Assembly (NCBI RefSeq): GCF_020616555.1 | Contig: NZ_CP085173.1 | Location: forward strand, 682,001 to 746,000 | DNA length: 64,000 nucleotides | From: Streptomyces longhuiensis | GTDB lineage: Bacteria; Actinomycetota; Actinomycetes; Streptomycetales; Streptomycetaceae | Direction: 5' to 3' | Shown here: one piece after another, positions 49,608 through 57,594 of the stretch | Numbering within the stretch: position 1 is the first letter of the stretch | Layout: every line of letters starts with the position of its first letter | Program-made: the position numbers and the translations under genes | Notes under the pieces: model-generated | What the model was told of the DNA's origin: nothing | The model's database searches: none | The model's input: the letters and a program-made list of their open reading frames with translations, nothing else

Positions 49608-50978
49608 GTGGCAATGGCCGTCAAGACGGACTCCGCGGGTCCGCGCGGCGACGACAATGAACCCGTGATGAACGCACGTACGACGGCGGAGCGGCTGCGG
49701 GATGTCGCTCGCCGCACCGTCCGCGACGCGAGGCTGCCGAGCGGTCCACCTCTGCGGCCCATTCGGCGCGCCCGGCAGTTCGACGCTCTGGTGGCACTCA
49801 CACTCGGAATCACCACCGTCTACTACGGCATCGACAACGCCGACAACGTCGTGGTGCGTGAGATCGCACCAGGTGTGGAGGGTGTCGTGCCGCGCCCGTC
49901 CGGCCCCGGCGGCATGGCCTTCATGGTGACCCTCGCGGTGATCGCCTCGGGGGCCCTGGCGCTGCGCCGCCGCTACCCGCTCGCCGTCCTGTGCGTGGTG
50001 ACGGCCGCGACGCTGGCGACACCGCAGAGTGTCCTCAGACTGACCTTCTACGCGTTCGTCATCGCCGTCTACAGCGCTGCCGTGTACAGCCCGTACCGGG
50101 TGGCGACCCTGGCGGCGCTACCGGTGGCGGTCGTGCTGGTCGGCACCTCGGGGGACTCGGTGACACCGATCGTCCCCAACGAATACATCGCCTTGCTCAT
50201 CCTGGCCCCGATGGCCATGGCCGCCGTCGGCCTGCGTACCTGGAAACTCCGAACCGATGAGGGCCGCACCCAGCTGTCCGCCCTGGAACGCGAACAGGCG
50301 GAGGCGCTGCGCCGGGCAGTCGAGCATGAGCGAGCCAGGATCGCCAGGGAACTGCACGACGTCGTGACGCACAACGTCAGCGTGATGGTCATCCAGGCGG
50401 GCGCCGCGCGCACCATCATGAAGACCTCCCCCGAGCAGGCCGGCGAGGCGCTGCTCGCCGTCGAGGCGGGCGGACGGGCGGCCATGACCGAGCTGCGCCA
50501 CGTCATGGGACTGCTCACCATGGCCGACGACGGCGACACGAGAAACGCAGGCGCGGACCTGGCCGACACGGCGGCGGAGCTGGCCCCGCAACCCGGCCTG
50601 GGTCAACTGGAAACACTGGTCGGACGAGTCCGGGACACAGGACTGCCCGTTGACCTGACCGTGACGGGCCCGACGCGCCCTCTCCCGCCCGGCCTCGAAC
50701 TCGCCGCCTACCGCGTGGTCCAGGAAGCTCTGACCAACACGGTGAAACACGCGTCCGGCGCCACCGCGGCCGTGACCATCGAATACGGCCCGGAACAGCT
50801 CCGGGTGGAAGTCACCGACGCCGGTGGGCAACCGGGCGCGGGCGCGCATGCCGGAAGTGGCCGGGGTCTGATCGGGCTGCGCGAGCGCCTCGCTGTCTAC
50901 GACGGAACCCTCAACACCGGCCGACGCCTGACCGGCGGCTACCGTGTGGAAGCCCTGATCCCCTTGGAGGCACCGTGA
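49608..50978 (+). CDS. Sensor histidine kinase, NarL-partner type (HisKA_3)
   Basis: A 456-residue kinase. About five membrane helices occupy residues 60-210 (FDALVALTLGITTVYYGI to YIALLILAPMAMAAVGL). HisKA_3 with the phosphoacceptor His250 in RIARELHDVVTHNVSV follows, then an HATPase_c domain with VVQEALTNTVKHA (N box) and GSGRGLIGLRERLAVYDG (G box). It would autophosphorylate and pass phosphate to the response regulator it overlaps (GTGA). The start is uncertain: GTG 49608, ATG 49614 or ATG 49668. The signal is unknown, but the divergent FtsX-type ABC genes are the obvious target. Confidence 0.9.
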   Translation: MAMAVKTDSAGPRGDDNEPVMNARTTAERLRDVARRTVRDARLPSGPPLRPIRRARQFDALVALTLGITTVYYGIDNADNVVVREIAPGVEGVVPRPSGPGGMAFMVTLAVIASGALALRRRYPLAVLCVVTAATLATPQSVLRLTFYAFVIAVYSAAVYSPYRVATLAALPVAVVLVGTSGDSVTPIVPNEYIALLILAPMAMAAVGLRTWKLRTDEGRTQLSALEREQAEALRRAVEHERARIARELHDVVTHNVSVMVIQAGAARTIMKTSPEQAGEALLAVEAGGRAAMTELRHVMGLLTMADDGDTRNAGADLADTAAELAPQPGLGQLETLVGRVRDTGLPVDLTVTGPTRPLPPGLELAAYRVVQEALTNTVKHASGATAAVTIEYGPEQLRVEVTDAGGQPGAGAHAGSGRGLIGLRERLAVYDGTLNTGRRLTGGYRVEALIPLEAP

Positions 50979-51709
50979 CCGAGCCGCTGCGTGTGCTCCT
51001 CGCCGACGACCAGACCCTGGTCCGTACCGGATTCCGGTTGATTCTCGGCGCCGACGGAATCGACGTCGTCGCCGAGGCCACCAACGGAACCGAAGCGGTC
51101 GAAGCGGTCCGCCGCACCCGTCCCGACGTGGTCCTGATGGACATCCGGATGCCCGAGATGGACGGCCTGGAGGCCACCCGCCGCATCCTCAGCGGCGCCA
51201 CCGACAATCCCCGGGTCATCATCCTCACCACCTTCGACCTCGACCGGTACGTGTACGCAGCACTGTCCGCCGGGGCCAGCGGCTTCCTCCTCAAGGACGT
51301 CACCCCCGAGCAACTGACCGCGGCCGTCCGCACGGTCCGTACCGGCGACGCTCTCCTCGCGCCCGCCATCACCCGCCGTCTCGTGCAGCGGTTCACCCAG
51401 CACGGCAGCGACACCACCGCCCTCCACCGCGACCTCGCCTCGCTCACCCCGCGCGAACTGGAGGTTCTCGGTCTGCTGGCCCGAGGACTGAGCAACGCCG
51501 AACTCGCCACCCGCCTCCACCTGGCCGAGGCAACCGTCAAGACACACGTCGCCCGCATCCTTGCCAAGCTCGGACTCCGTGACCGTGTCCAGGCGGTCAT
51601 CGTCGCCTACGAGACAGGCCTGATCAGTGTCGGCGCCCACCAAACCGCCCAACAGCCCGCTGACCGGACGCAGACCGAAGTCGGCACAAGACTTCGCAAT
51701 ATTCCCTGA
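50975..51709 (+). CDS. NarL/LuxR-type response regulator
   Basis: A 244-residue regulator. The receiver domain has the acidic pair ADDQ near residue 11 and the phosphoacceptor Asp in VVLMDIRMPEMDG near residue 56, plus the conserved Lys in FLLKDVTPEQL. The C-terminal LuxR helix-turn-helix is SLTPRELEVLGLLARGLSNAELATRLHLAEATVKTHVARI. The start is GTG 50975, coupled to the kinase. It probably activates the divergent ABC pair (inferred from layout). Confidence 0.93.
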   Translation: MTEPLRVLLADDQTLVRTGFRLILGADGIDVVAEATNGTEAVEAVRRTRPDVVLMDIRMPEMDGLEATRRILSGATDNPRVIILTTFDLDRYVYAALSAGASGFLLKDVTPEQLTAAVRTVRTGDALLAPAITRRLVQRFTQHGSDTTALHRDLASLTPRELEVLGLLARGLSNAELATRLHLAEATVKTHVARILAKLGLRDRVQAVIVAYETGLISVGAHQTAQQPADRTQTEVGTRLRNIP

Positions 51710-52145
51710 GCCATCGCAGAGGACGGCAGTCACCAACTGCCAGGACTGCGGATCCCGTTCTCCCTGGACCGAGGGCACGTGAGACACCTGAACCGGTCCT
51801 GGGCGTCGCTTCTTCGGGCTGGAGCGAGTGCTGTCGGCCGGCTCAGATGTGTGTCAGTTCGGGGTGAGAGCCTCCTGATGAGCGGGGCTGCCCATCGGCG
51901 TCAGCTGACAAGGGATGCGGCTGTGCCGACAAGGCAAGAAAGTCCGATGCGGGGTGACCGCTCCGAGGTGCGCCGACAGGTGGCGCTCGGCTGTTGCGGG
52001 TCGCGGCGGCTGCGAGGTGGGACGTGGCCCTCGAAGCAGGGCGGCCCACGGACCGTTGACGTCGCGCGTCGCCCCCTGATCTGCTGCCTTGATCAACGTA
52101 GAGGTCAACGCAGCGAATGCAGATGCCGAGCAGGGAGCTGAGGCG
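51710..52145. other. Intergenic stretch, nothing recognised
   Basis: 436 bp after the response regulator. Several frames are open but have no ribosome site or family motif, and no strong terminator hairpin was seen. It holds the promoter of the amidotransferase gene. Confidence 0.45.
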
Positions 52146-52874
52146 ATGACGCCCACGTACGCACCGGGACCGCAGACCGCATGGGTCGTGCAGAACACCA
52201 GGAGCGGCGGTCCCGGCCGGGTCGGGGCCTGGCTGAGCAAGGCGGGAATCGGCCTCGAAGTGCTGCGTCCCTACGAGGGCGAGGCCCTGCCCGAGGCGCT
52301 CGACGGCAGGCCGCTCCTGGTGCTCGGCGGTGGCTTCCTGCCGGACGACGACGAGCGCGCACCCTGGCTCCCGGCCACGCGCCGGCTCGTCGCGCAGGCG
52401 CTGGACGACGGCTCGCCCGTGCTCGGCATCTGCCTCGGTGGCCAATTGCTCGCACAGGTCGCCGGCGGCGGCGTACGGGCGAATCACGGGCAGCCCGAGT
52501 TCGGCAGCACACAGATCCGGCTGCGCCCCGAAGCCGCCGACGATCCGCTGCTGTACGGGCTCGGAGAAACGGCGCCCGCGATCGAACGGCACGTCGACGC
52601 GATCACCGAACTCCCGCCGGACGCCGCCTGGTTGGCTTCCAGCGCGGCCTGCCCCCACCAGGCGTTCCGGGTCGGGGAGCGAGCCTGGGGCGTGCAGTTT
52701 CACCCTGAGGCGGAGGCCGACCGGATAGCCGGGTGGGACCGGGAGCGGCTGGCCCGGCAGGGCTTCGACAGGGACCGGCTGCACGCCGAGGCCATGGCCG
52801 ACGAGAGCGCGGCGGTCGGGGCGTGGTCGGTGTTCACGCGGAGGTTCGCTCAGGTGTGCGCGAGGCTGCCGTGA
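52146..52874 (+). CDS. Class I glutamine amidotransferase-like protein
   Basis: A 242-residue stand-alone GATase1 domain. The nucleophile Cys96 lies in VLGICLGGQLLAQ and the His186/Glu188 pair in GVQFHPEAE, so the triad is complete. It belongs to the GuaA-like free-standing group that hydrolyses glutamine or gamma-glutamyl compounds. ATG 52146 follows CAGGGAGCTGAGG. Its last 41 bp overlap the end of the convergent BenE gene on the other strand. Confidence 0.85.
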   Translation: MTPTYAPGPQTAWVVQNTRSGGPGRVGAWLSKAGIGLEVLRPYEGEALPEALDGRPLLVLGGGFLPDDDERAPWLPATRRLVAQALDDGSPVLGICLGGQLLAQVAGGGVRANHGQPEFGSTQIRLRPEAADDPLLYGLGETAPAIERHVDAITELPPDAAWLASSAACPHQAFRVGERAWGVQFHPEAEADRIAGWDRERLARQGFDRDRLHAEAMADESAAVGAWSVFTRRFAQVCARLP

Positions 52875-54087
52875 CCGGTTTCGGGGCGGGCGCGGACGCG
52901 GCGGCCCCGCGCCGCCGTCCTACCGACACGATGACGCTGGTGAGCACGCCTGCGAGCAGCCCCCAGAACGCGGACCCGATGCCGAGCAGCGTCACACCGG
53001 AGGCCGTGGCAAGGAAGGTGACGACGGCCGCCTCCCTGGATCCGGGGTCGGACAGTGCGCTGGCCAAGGACGCCTCGATCGTGGCGAGCATGCCGACCCC
53101 GGCGACGGCCAGGACGAGGGCGTGCGGCATCGCGGTGAGCAGCGAGGCGACGGTCGCGCCGAGCAGGCCGACGCACAGGTAGAAGACGCCCGCCCACACG
53201 GCCGCGAGATAGCGCCGCCGGCGGTCGGGATGGGCCCCGTCGCCGGTGCAGATCGCGGCAGTCATCGCCGCCAGGTTGATGCCGAACGCCCCGAACGGCG
53301 CGAGCACCGCCTGCACGGCACCCGTCCACGTCAGGACGGGCGAGACGGGCACCTCGTAGCCGGACCCGCGCAGCACGGCGACCCCCGGCAGATTCTGCGA
53401 GGCCATGGTGACGACGAACAGCGGCACGCCGACGCTGACCAGCACCTTCCAGTCGAACTCGGGAGCCGTGAAGACCGGCTCCGCGAGCGACAGTTGGATC
53501 CGCTCCAGATGCCATCCCCCGGTGAGGACGGAAGCGACGACGCCGCCGCCGAGCGCGATGAGGACCGCATAGCGGGGCAGCAGCCGACGCGCGAGGAGAT
53601 AGAGCACGAACACCGGGAACGCGATCGCGAAACTGCCACCCATCTGGGAGAAGAGCCCCGTCCCGAAGTCGAGCAGCACACCGCCGAGCAGCGCCGATGC
53701 CAGCGGCACCGGGATCCGGTCCATGATCCGCGCGAACCACCCCGTCAGACCACTCACCATGATCAGCACGGCGCTGAACACGAACGCGCCCACGGCCTTC
53801 TCCATGGACACCCCGCTCAGGCTCGTGGCGAGGAGCGCGGCTCCCGGCGTCGACCACGAGGTGACGATCGGGACCTTGTGCCGCAGCGACAGGCCCACGC
53901 AGGTCACGGCGATCCCGACGCCGAGCGCCAGCATCCACGAGGACACCTCGCGGGCGTCCGCCCCGGCGGCCCGGGCCGCCGTGAACACGATGGCGGCGGC
54001 ACTGGTCACGCCGACGGTGACCGCGATGAGCCCCGCCGCCACAGCCGAGGGCGGTGCGGTGGCGCGTATACGGGCGAGCGGGGACAT
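52834..54087 (-). CDS. benE: Benzoate/H+ symporter family transporter (BenE)
   Basis: A 417-residue membrane protein with about 12 hydrophobic segments. BenE signatures are SSWMLALGVGIAVTCVGLSLRHK, IVTSWSTPGAALLATS, FGAFGINLAAMTAAICTGDGAHPD and TASGVTLLGIGSAFWGLL. The family imports benzoate or related aromatic acids with protons; the exact ligand is open. Its promoter gap with the divergent XRE-cupin regulator contains a perfect 32-bp palindrome, so that regulator is the likely controller. Confidence 0.9.
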   Translation of the reverse strand: MSPLARIRATAPPSAVAAGLIAVTVGVTSAAAIVFTAARAAGADAREVSSWMLALGVGIAVTCVGLSLRHKVPIVTSWSTPGAALLATSLSGVSMEKAVGAFVFSAVLIMVSGLTGWFARIMDRIPVPLASALLGGVLLDFGTGLFSQMGGSFAIAFPVFVLYLLARRLLPRYAVLIALGGGVVASVLTGGWHLERIQLSLAEPVFTAPEFDWKVLVSVGVPLFVVTMASQNLPGVAVLRGSGYEVPVSPVLTWTGAVQAVLAPFGAFGINLAAMTAAICTGDGAHPDRRRRYLAAVWAGVFYLCVGLLGATVASLLTAMPHALVLAVAGVGMLATIEASLASALSDPGSREAAVVTFLATASGVTLLGIGSAFWGLLAGVLTSVIVSVGRRRGAAASAPAPKPVTAASRTPERTSA

Positions 54088-54133
54088 GCGGGCATCACTT
54101 CCGGAAAGGGGTGTGGCAGAGCGGATTCCGGGC

Positions 54134-54165
54134 GTTCCATAAACGGAACGTTCCGTTTATGGAAC
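54134..54165. promoter_or_regulatory. Perfect 32-bp palindromic operator
   Basis: GTTCCATAAACGGAAC is followed directly by its exact reverse complement. Each half is itself close to a TTCC...GGAA palindrome, so the site could take two dimers. It lies in the gap between the divergent BenE gene and the XRE-cupin regulator, 47 bp from the BenE start. Confidence 0.85.
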
Positions 54166-54230
54166 ACTAAGGACGCAGGTGGCGGCACGTCAAAGCGCCG
54201 GTGGGCACAGAAACGGACGGAACCGGGCAG

Positions 54231-54800
54231 ATGGGTCTGAATGACGAGGTGGGCCGCAGGCTGAAACGGCTGCGGCACGACGCCGGCCTGTCACTGTCGG
54301 AGCTCGCCCGCCGCTCAGGCGTCGGCAAGGGCACGCTCTCCGAACTCGAGACGGGTCGGCGCAACCCCACCCTGGAAACGCTCTACGCCCTGACCACCGC
54401 GCTCGGCCGCCCGGTCAGCGCCGTCCTCGACGACCCCCCGCCCGGAGTCGCGGCGGGCGCGGGCGGAGTCTCCGGCAGCGCCGTCACCGCGGTCCTCCTT
54501 GAGCGGTACGAGGACGAGGCCGCGGCCACCGACGTCTTCCGCGTCACCATCGCCCACGGCGCGACCCAGGAGTCGGCCTCGCATGTCCCGCACACCACGG
54601 AGAGCCTGATGGTGCTCTCCGGAACAGCGGTCGTCGGGCTGCCGGACGCACCACAGACGGCCGGCCCCGGCGGCCACGCCCACTGGCCGGCCGACGCCCC
54701 GCACTTCTACAGCGCACCGGACGGCGAGGTCCAGGGCGTCCTCTTCGTCCGGTACCCGAAGGGCGCGCCCTCGAAGGGGCCCTCCGTGGCAGAGGCCTAG
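54231..54800 (+). CDS. XRE-family regulator with C-terminal cupin sensor domain
   Basis: A 189-residue regulator. The N-terminal helix-turn-helix is GLSLSELARRSGVGKGTLSELETGRRNPTLETLYALTTALG, followed by a linker and a cupin-like beta barrel (VTIAHGATQESASHVPHTTESLMVLSGTAVVGL...WPADAPHFYSA) that may bind the effector. ATG 54231 is assumed; an in-frame GTG at 54201 is possible. Divergence from benE and the shared palindrome make it the likely local repressor. Confidence 0.88.
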   Translation: MGLNDEVGRRLKRLRHDAGLSLSELARRSGVGKGTLSELETGRRNPTLETLYALTTALGRPVSAVLDDPPPGVAAGAGGVSGSAVTAVLLERYEDEAAATDVFRVTIAHGATQESASHVPHTTESLMVLSGTAVVGLPDAPQTAGPGGHAHWPADAPHFYSAPDGEVQGVLFVRYPKGAPSKGPSVAEA

Positions 54801-54959
54801 AGGTCCCGACAAAGATCTTGGACGTGGCGGCGGGTGATCCGGCAGACCGCCAGGCCGAGGCGGTCTCCGAACTCATCCCGAGCAGCCACGCCGCCTGCGC
54901 AGAAAGCCGACACGGCACCGACCCCGACACATCACGGGGCGGCCGCCCGCCACCGGCGG

Positions 54960-55229
54960 TCAGGACCGCCTCGCGCGGCGGCGGGCGATGATCAGGCCGA
55001 GGAGCACACCCACCACGAGCGTGACGGTGAGGACGGTCCACAGCGGGAGCGTCACCCTCGGGATCCACATGCGGACCGTGACCGAAGCCGTGTTGGCCGC
55101 GATGAACCAGACCACCACGGCCGCTAGTACCACGAATCCGATGGTACGCAACCGCATGTCCCGCCCCTTGACCGTCACCTTCGACGGCCCATGTGCATTC
55201 TTTGCGGTCTTCTGAGACATACCATCCAT
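54960..55229 (-). CDS. Small LapA-like (DUF1049) membrane protein
   Basis: An 89-residue protein. A basic cytoplasmic N-terminus is followed by a first helix (IGFVVLAAVVVWFIAAN), the short external ASVTVRMWIPRVTLPLW, a second helix (VLTVTLVVGVLLGLIIA) and a basic tail RRRARRS. This is the LapA-domain layout. The role in actinobacteria is unknown. The start could be ATG 55229 or ATG 55220; neither has a strong ribosome site. The 160 bp between the regulator and this gene hold no clear gene. Confidence 0.75.
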   Translation of the reverse strand: MDGMSQKTAKNAHGPSKVTVKGRDMRLRTIGFVVLAAVVVWFIAANTASVTVRMWIPRVTLPLWTVLTVTLVVGVLLGLIIARRRARRS

Positions 55230-55642
55230 TATCGGAGGGTTACGCCGACAGGGCGACTCGCACCTTCGACCGAATTCTCCTCATCGCCGTCGAGGCCAGA
55301 ACCCACCTCGGACGAGATGTGTCATCGGCAACCGGATGACAGGCGCTTCCTGCCGCGAGCCCCACACCAGGCTTGATCGCGTTCAGCGAGCCGGACGACA
55401 CCGCGGACGATGCGCGGCGAGCGGAGCCACGCCGCCGGTGGCCGGACCGCCGGCGAAGTCCCCACGTCACGACCCGGAGCGCCCAGGAGCCGTAAGGTCC
55501 ACGGCGAGGTTCGTCAATTGCGTTCAGCGGGTGGGGGCAGCGAGCCGGTACCCCCTCATCGTCTCCGCTCCACGCAGCGCGGCTCAGCTGTACGCGCCGG
55601 TGGGCGACACTCACCTCGACGCCGGGTCCACCCCTGGTTCTG
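55230..55642. other. Intergenic stretch, nothing recognised
   Basis: 413 bp between two minus-strand genes. A minus-strand frame is open across most of it but shows no family features and has biased residue content. I see no RNA gene or repeat. Confidence 0.45.
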
Positions 55643-56092
55643 CTAAGGATGAGCAGCACGCCACGCTGCCATCGACGCGTCCCATTCGTCGCCGGACAAC
55701 GCCGTCAGCGACGCTGGGAAGAGGCCGTCCTCCTCCTTGGCGATGTGGCGGTGCAACTCGTCGGCCGCCACCCTGAATCGGTGTACATCAGTGGGGTCCG
55801 CGAGATCCAAGGCGGGCAGCAGCGCGGCCAGCTCACGGTGCTCGGCGACCAGCGCATCGATGTAGTCCGTGTACTCCGGATCGTCCCGCATCACCGCGAA
55901 CAGACCGTCCTCCTCGCCCTGCCAGTGCGTGGCCAGCTCCCGTGACATCACGTCGACCAGCTCCCGCGCGGACGACGTATCACCACGTCCCAGAGCCCGC
56001 ACCGCGTCCCCGGCAGCATCGGTGACCCGCTCATGTTCGGCGATGAACTCCTTGATCAGCGGAATCTCACGGCAACCGCAGTAATGGCACAT
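55643..56092 (-). CDS. Hemerythrin HHE-domain protein with N-terminal CxxCxC
   Basis: A 149-residue four-helix hemerythrin-like protein. Iron-ligand-like residues are the His in AEHERVTDA, HWQGEEDGLF, VAEHRELAALL and HRHIAKEEDGLFP. Such domains bind a di-iron centre and sense or handle oxygen or NO. The extreme N-terminus MCHYCGCREIPLI has three closely spaced Cys that could bind metal or act in redox. ATG 56092 is the only sensible start. Confidence 0.85.
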   Translation of the reverse strand: MCHYCGCREIPLIKEFIAEHERVTDAAGDAVRALGRGDTSSARELVDVMSRELATHWQGEEDGLFAVMRDDPEYTDYIDALVAEHRELAALLPALDLADPTDVHRFRVAADELHRHIAKEEDGLFPASLTALSGDEWDASMAAWRAAHP

Positions 56093-56628
56093 AGCCCCAT
56101 CACAGACGCCCGCACCCGACTTCCCGCGCCGCCGGGGCGGGTTCCGCTTCTGTGCTCACCCATGTGCCCCAGTCAATGACGACGACAGAAGCAACTGTCT
56201 CCCTGTTCGCGGGCTCCGGTGCCAGGGCGATCAGGGCCGTCAGGTCGTCGGACGAGCCCGAAAGGCAAGTGCGGGAGCCGGCGCCCGCAGCGCGCAGGGA
56301 GGCTTCGTGAGTTTCGCGGCGGCAACAGCCGTCTCCGCGGCGGGAGATGCGGACCGTACTTAGGGGGGTGGACCTGGGCCCGCCGCAAGTCCGGTTTCGG
56401 ACCGGGCGGGGACGGGGGAGGTCTGAGTCGAAGGAGGCCGTATCGAGCCCTGCCGTCGAGAGAGAGCCTCACTCGCTTCTGTCGGCGCGCCGCGAGAACA
56501 GCCCGAGTTGGCCTCACTTCGCAATCCCCCAGCCATGTTCTGACAGCAGAAGACTGGCCTCACTCCCCTGCCGGTCGGGAGGCCGTCTCGGGGGCCCCGA
56601 AGGTGTGGGACTCGTCTAGGGTGGCGTC
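56093..56628. other. Intergenic stretch, possible promoter at its right end
   Basis: 536 bp without a supported gene. Near the right end TAGGGT (56618-56623) lies 5 bp before GTG 56629, suggesting a -10 element for a leaderless transcript. No convincing -35 is visible. Confidence 0.45.
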
Positions 56629-57069
56629 GTGGGGTTTGAACTGCGGCGGCGGTGGGGCGGACAGCCGTTGTGGGCGAGATGGGTTCGCGCGGTCCACTTG
56701 ATCGGATTCCTCGAAGGATTCTGCGCCCACGTTCTCGACCTGGCCCGTGGCGGCATCCATGCCTACGCATCATTTCCAGGTCCCCTGCAGGTGTTCTTCG
56801 TCAGCTTGGTGTTCCTCGATCCGCTGGTTGCCGTGCTGGTGGGACTGGTGCGGCGGGAAGGGGGCCGGCTGGCAGGCGCCGTGATGGTGCTGGATGTCAG
56901 CGGGAACTGGTGGGCCAACCGGCACTGGCTGCAGGACGATCCCGCGAAGCTTGTCTGGCTGTTACCCATCACCTTCTTCGGATTGTTCGTCGTCGCGTTC
57001 ATGGTTCCCCTGCGCCGCACGGTTGCAGTGATGACGAGCAAGCCCCGAACGGTCGCGCCGTCTGCCTGA
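56629..57069 (+). CDS. Hypothetical small membrane protein
   Basis: A 146-residue protein with about four hydrophobic segments: WVRAVHLIGFLEGFCAHVLDL, LQVFFVSLVFLDPLVAVLVGLV, AGAVMVLDVSGNWWANRHW and LVWLLPITFFGLFVVAFMVPL. The start is GTG 56629, which follows a TAGGGT -10-like hexamer so closely that the message would be leaderless; no ribosome site is seen. I do not recognise the family. The residue pattern and membrane layout support a real gene. Confidence 0.65.
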   Translation: MGFELRRRWGGQPLWARWVRAVHLIGFLEGFCAHVLDLARGGIHAYASFPGPLQVFFVSLVFLDPLVAVLVGLVRREGGRLAGAVMVLDVSGNWWANRHWLQDDPAKLVWLLPITFFGLFVVAFMVPLRRTVAVMTSKPRTVAPSA

Positions 57070-57490
57070 CGACCGAGATCGACGCAGCACGCATCCGCCG
57101 TGCGAACCCGTGCGCAGGCCAGCGGCCTGGCTGTCGGTCTTCTCCGGGATGGGGCGCCTTGCCGTCCCAGACATCCGCACCCACTTCCGGCCAGCGTGAC
57201 CTCTCCCCCCTCATATAGGAAAGTCCTCCCACAACGGACGCTCGCTCATGCTCCAGCAGGCCGCTCGCCAACCACGGAAACGACGGACCCAACTCCCACT
57301 CGGCGACCAGGAGCACGGCAACGGCGCCTCCGGTCAGCTCACGTCAGCGAACGCCCCGACCCCACCCCGTGCCGTTCATCTCCCTCACAGACACGGTCTA
57401 TCGGAGTAAACGGCGGTCCGGCAGCGTGTAGAGCCTGCCCGACCAGCAGGCCGCTACCGGCGGCAGCCCGTCGGCGTCGAAGCGGATCGC
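57070..57490. other. Intergenic stretch, nothing recognised
   Basis: 421 bp between the small membrane protein and a gene fragment next to the IS element. No family-like frame was recognised. This may be decayed DNA near an insertion hot spot. Confidence 0.45.
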
Positions 57491-57578
57491 TCAGCCGTGG
57501 TTGTTGCCGTCGGGCACGCGTCCAGTGGAGTCGATGAGCGCGGGCATGGCCGCGTACTCGGGATCAGATTCAAAGAGC
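57491..57578 (-). pseudogene. C-terminal gene fragment next to the IS110 element
   Basis: A minus-strand frame reads LFESDPEYAAMPALIDSTGR, then VPDGNNHG and stop (57491-57493). It has a natural protein-like composition but is cut off at the element boundary by a TAG formed at the junction. Removing the element does not restore a longer frame, so the gene was broken before or by an earlier event. The family is not recognised. Confidence 0.4.
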
Positions 57579-57594
57579 TTCCCAATAGGAATTG

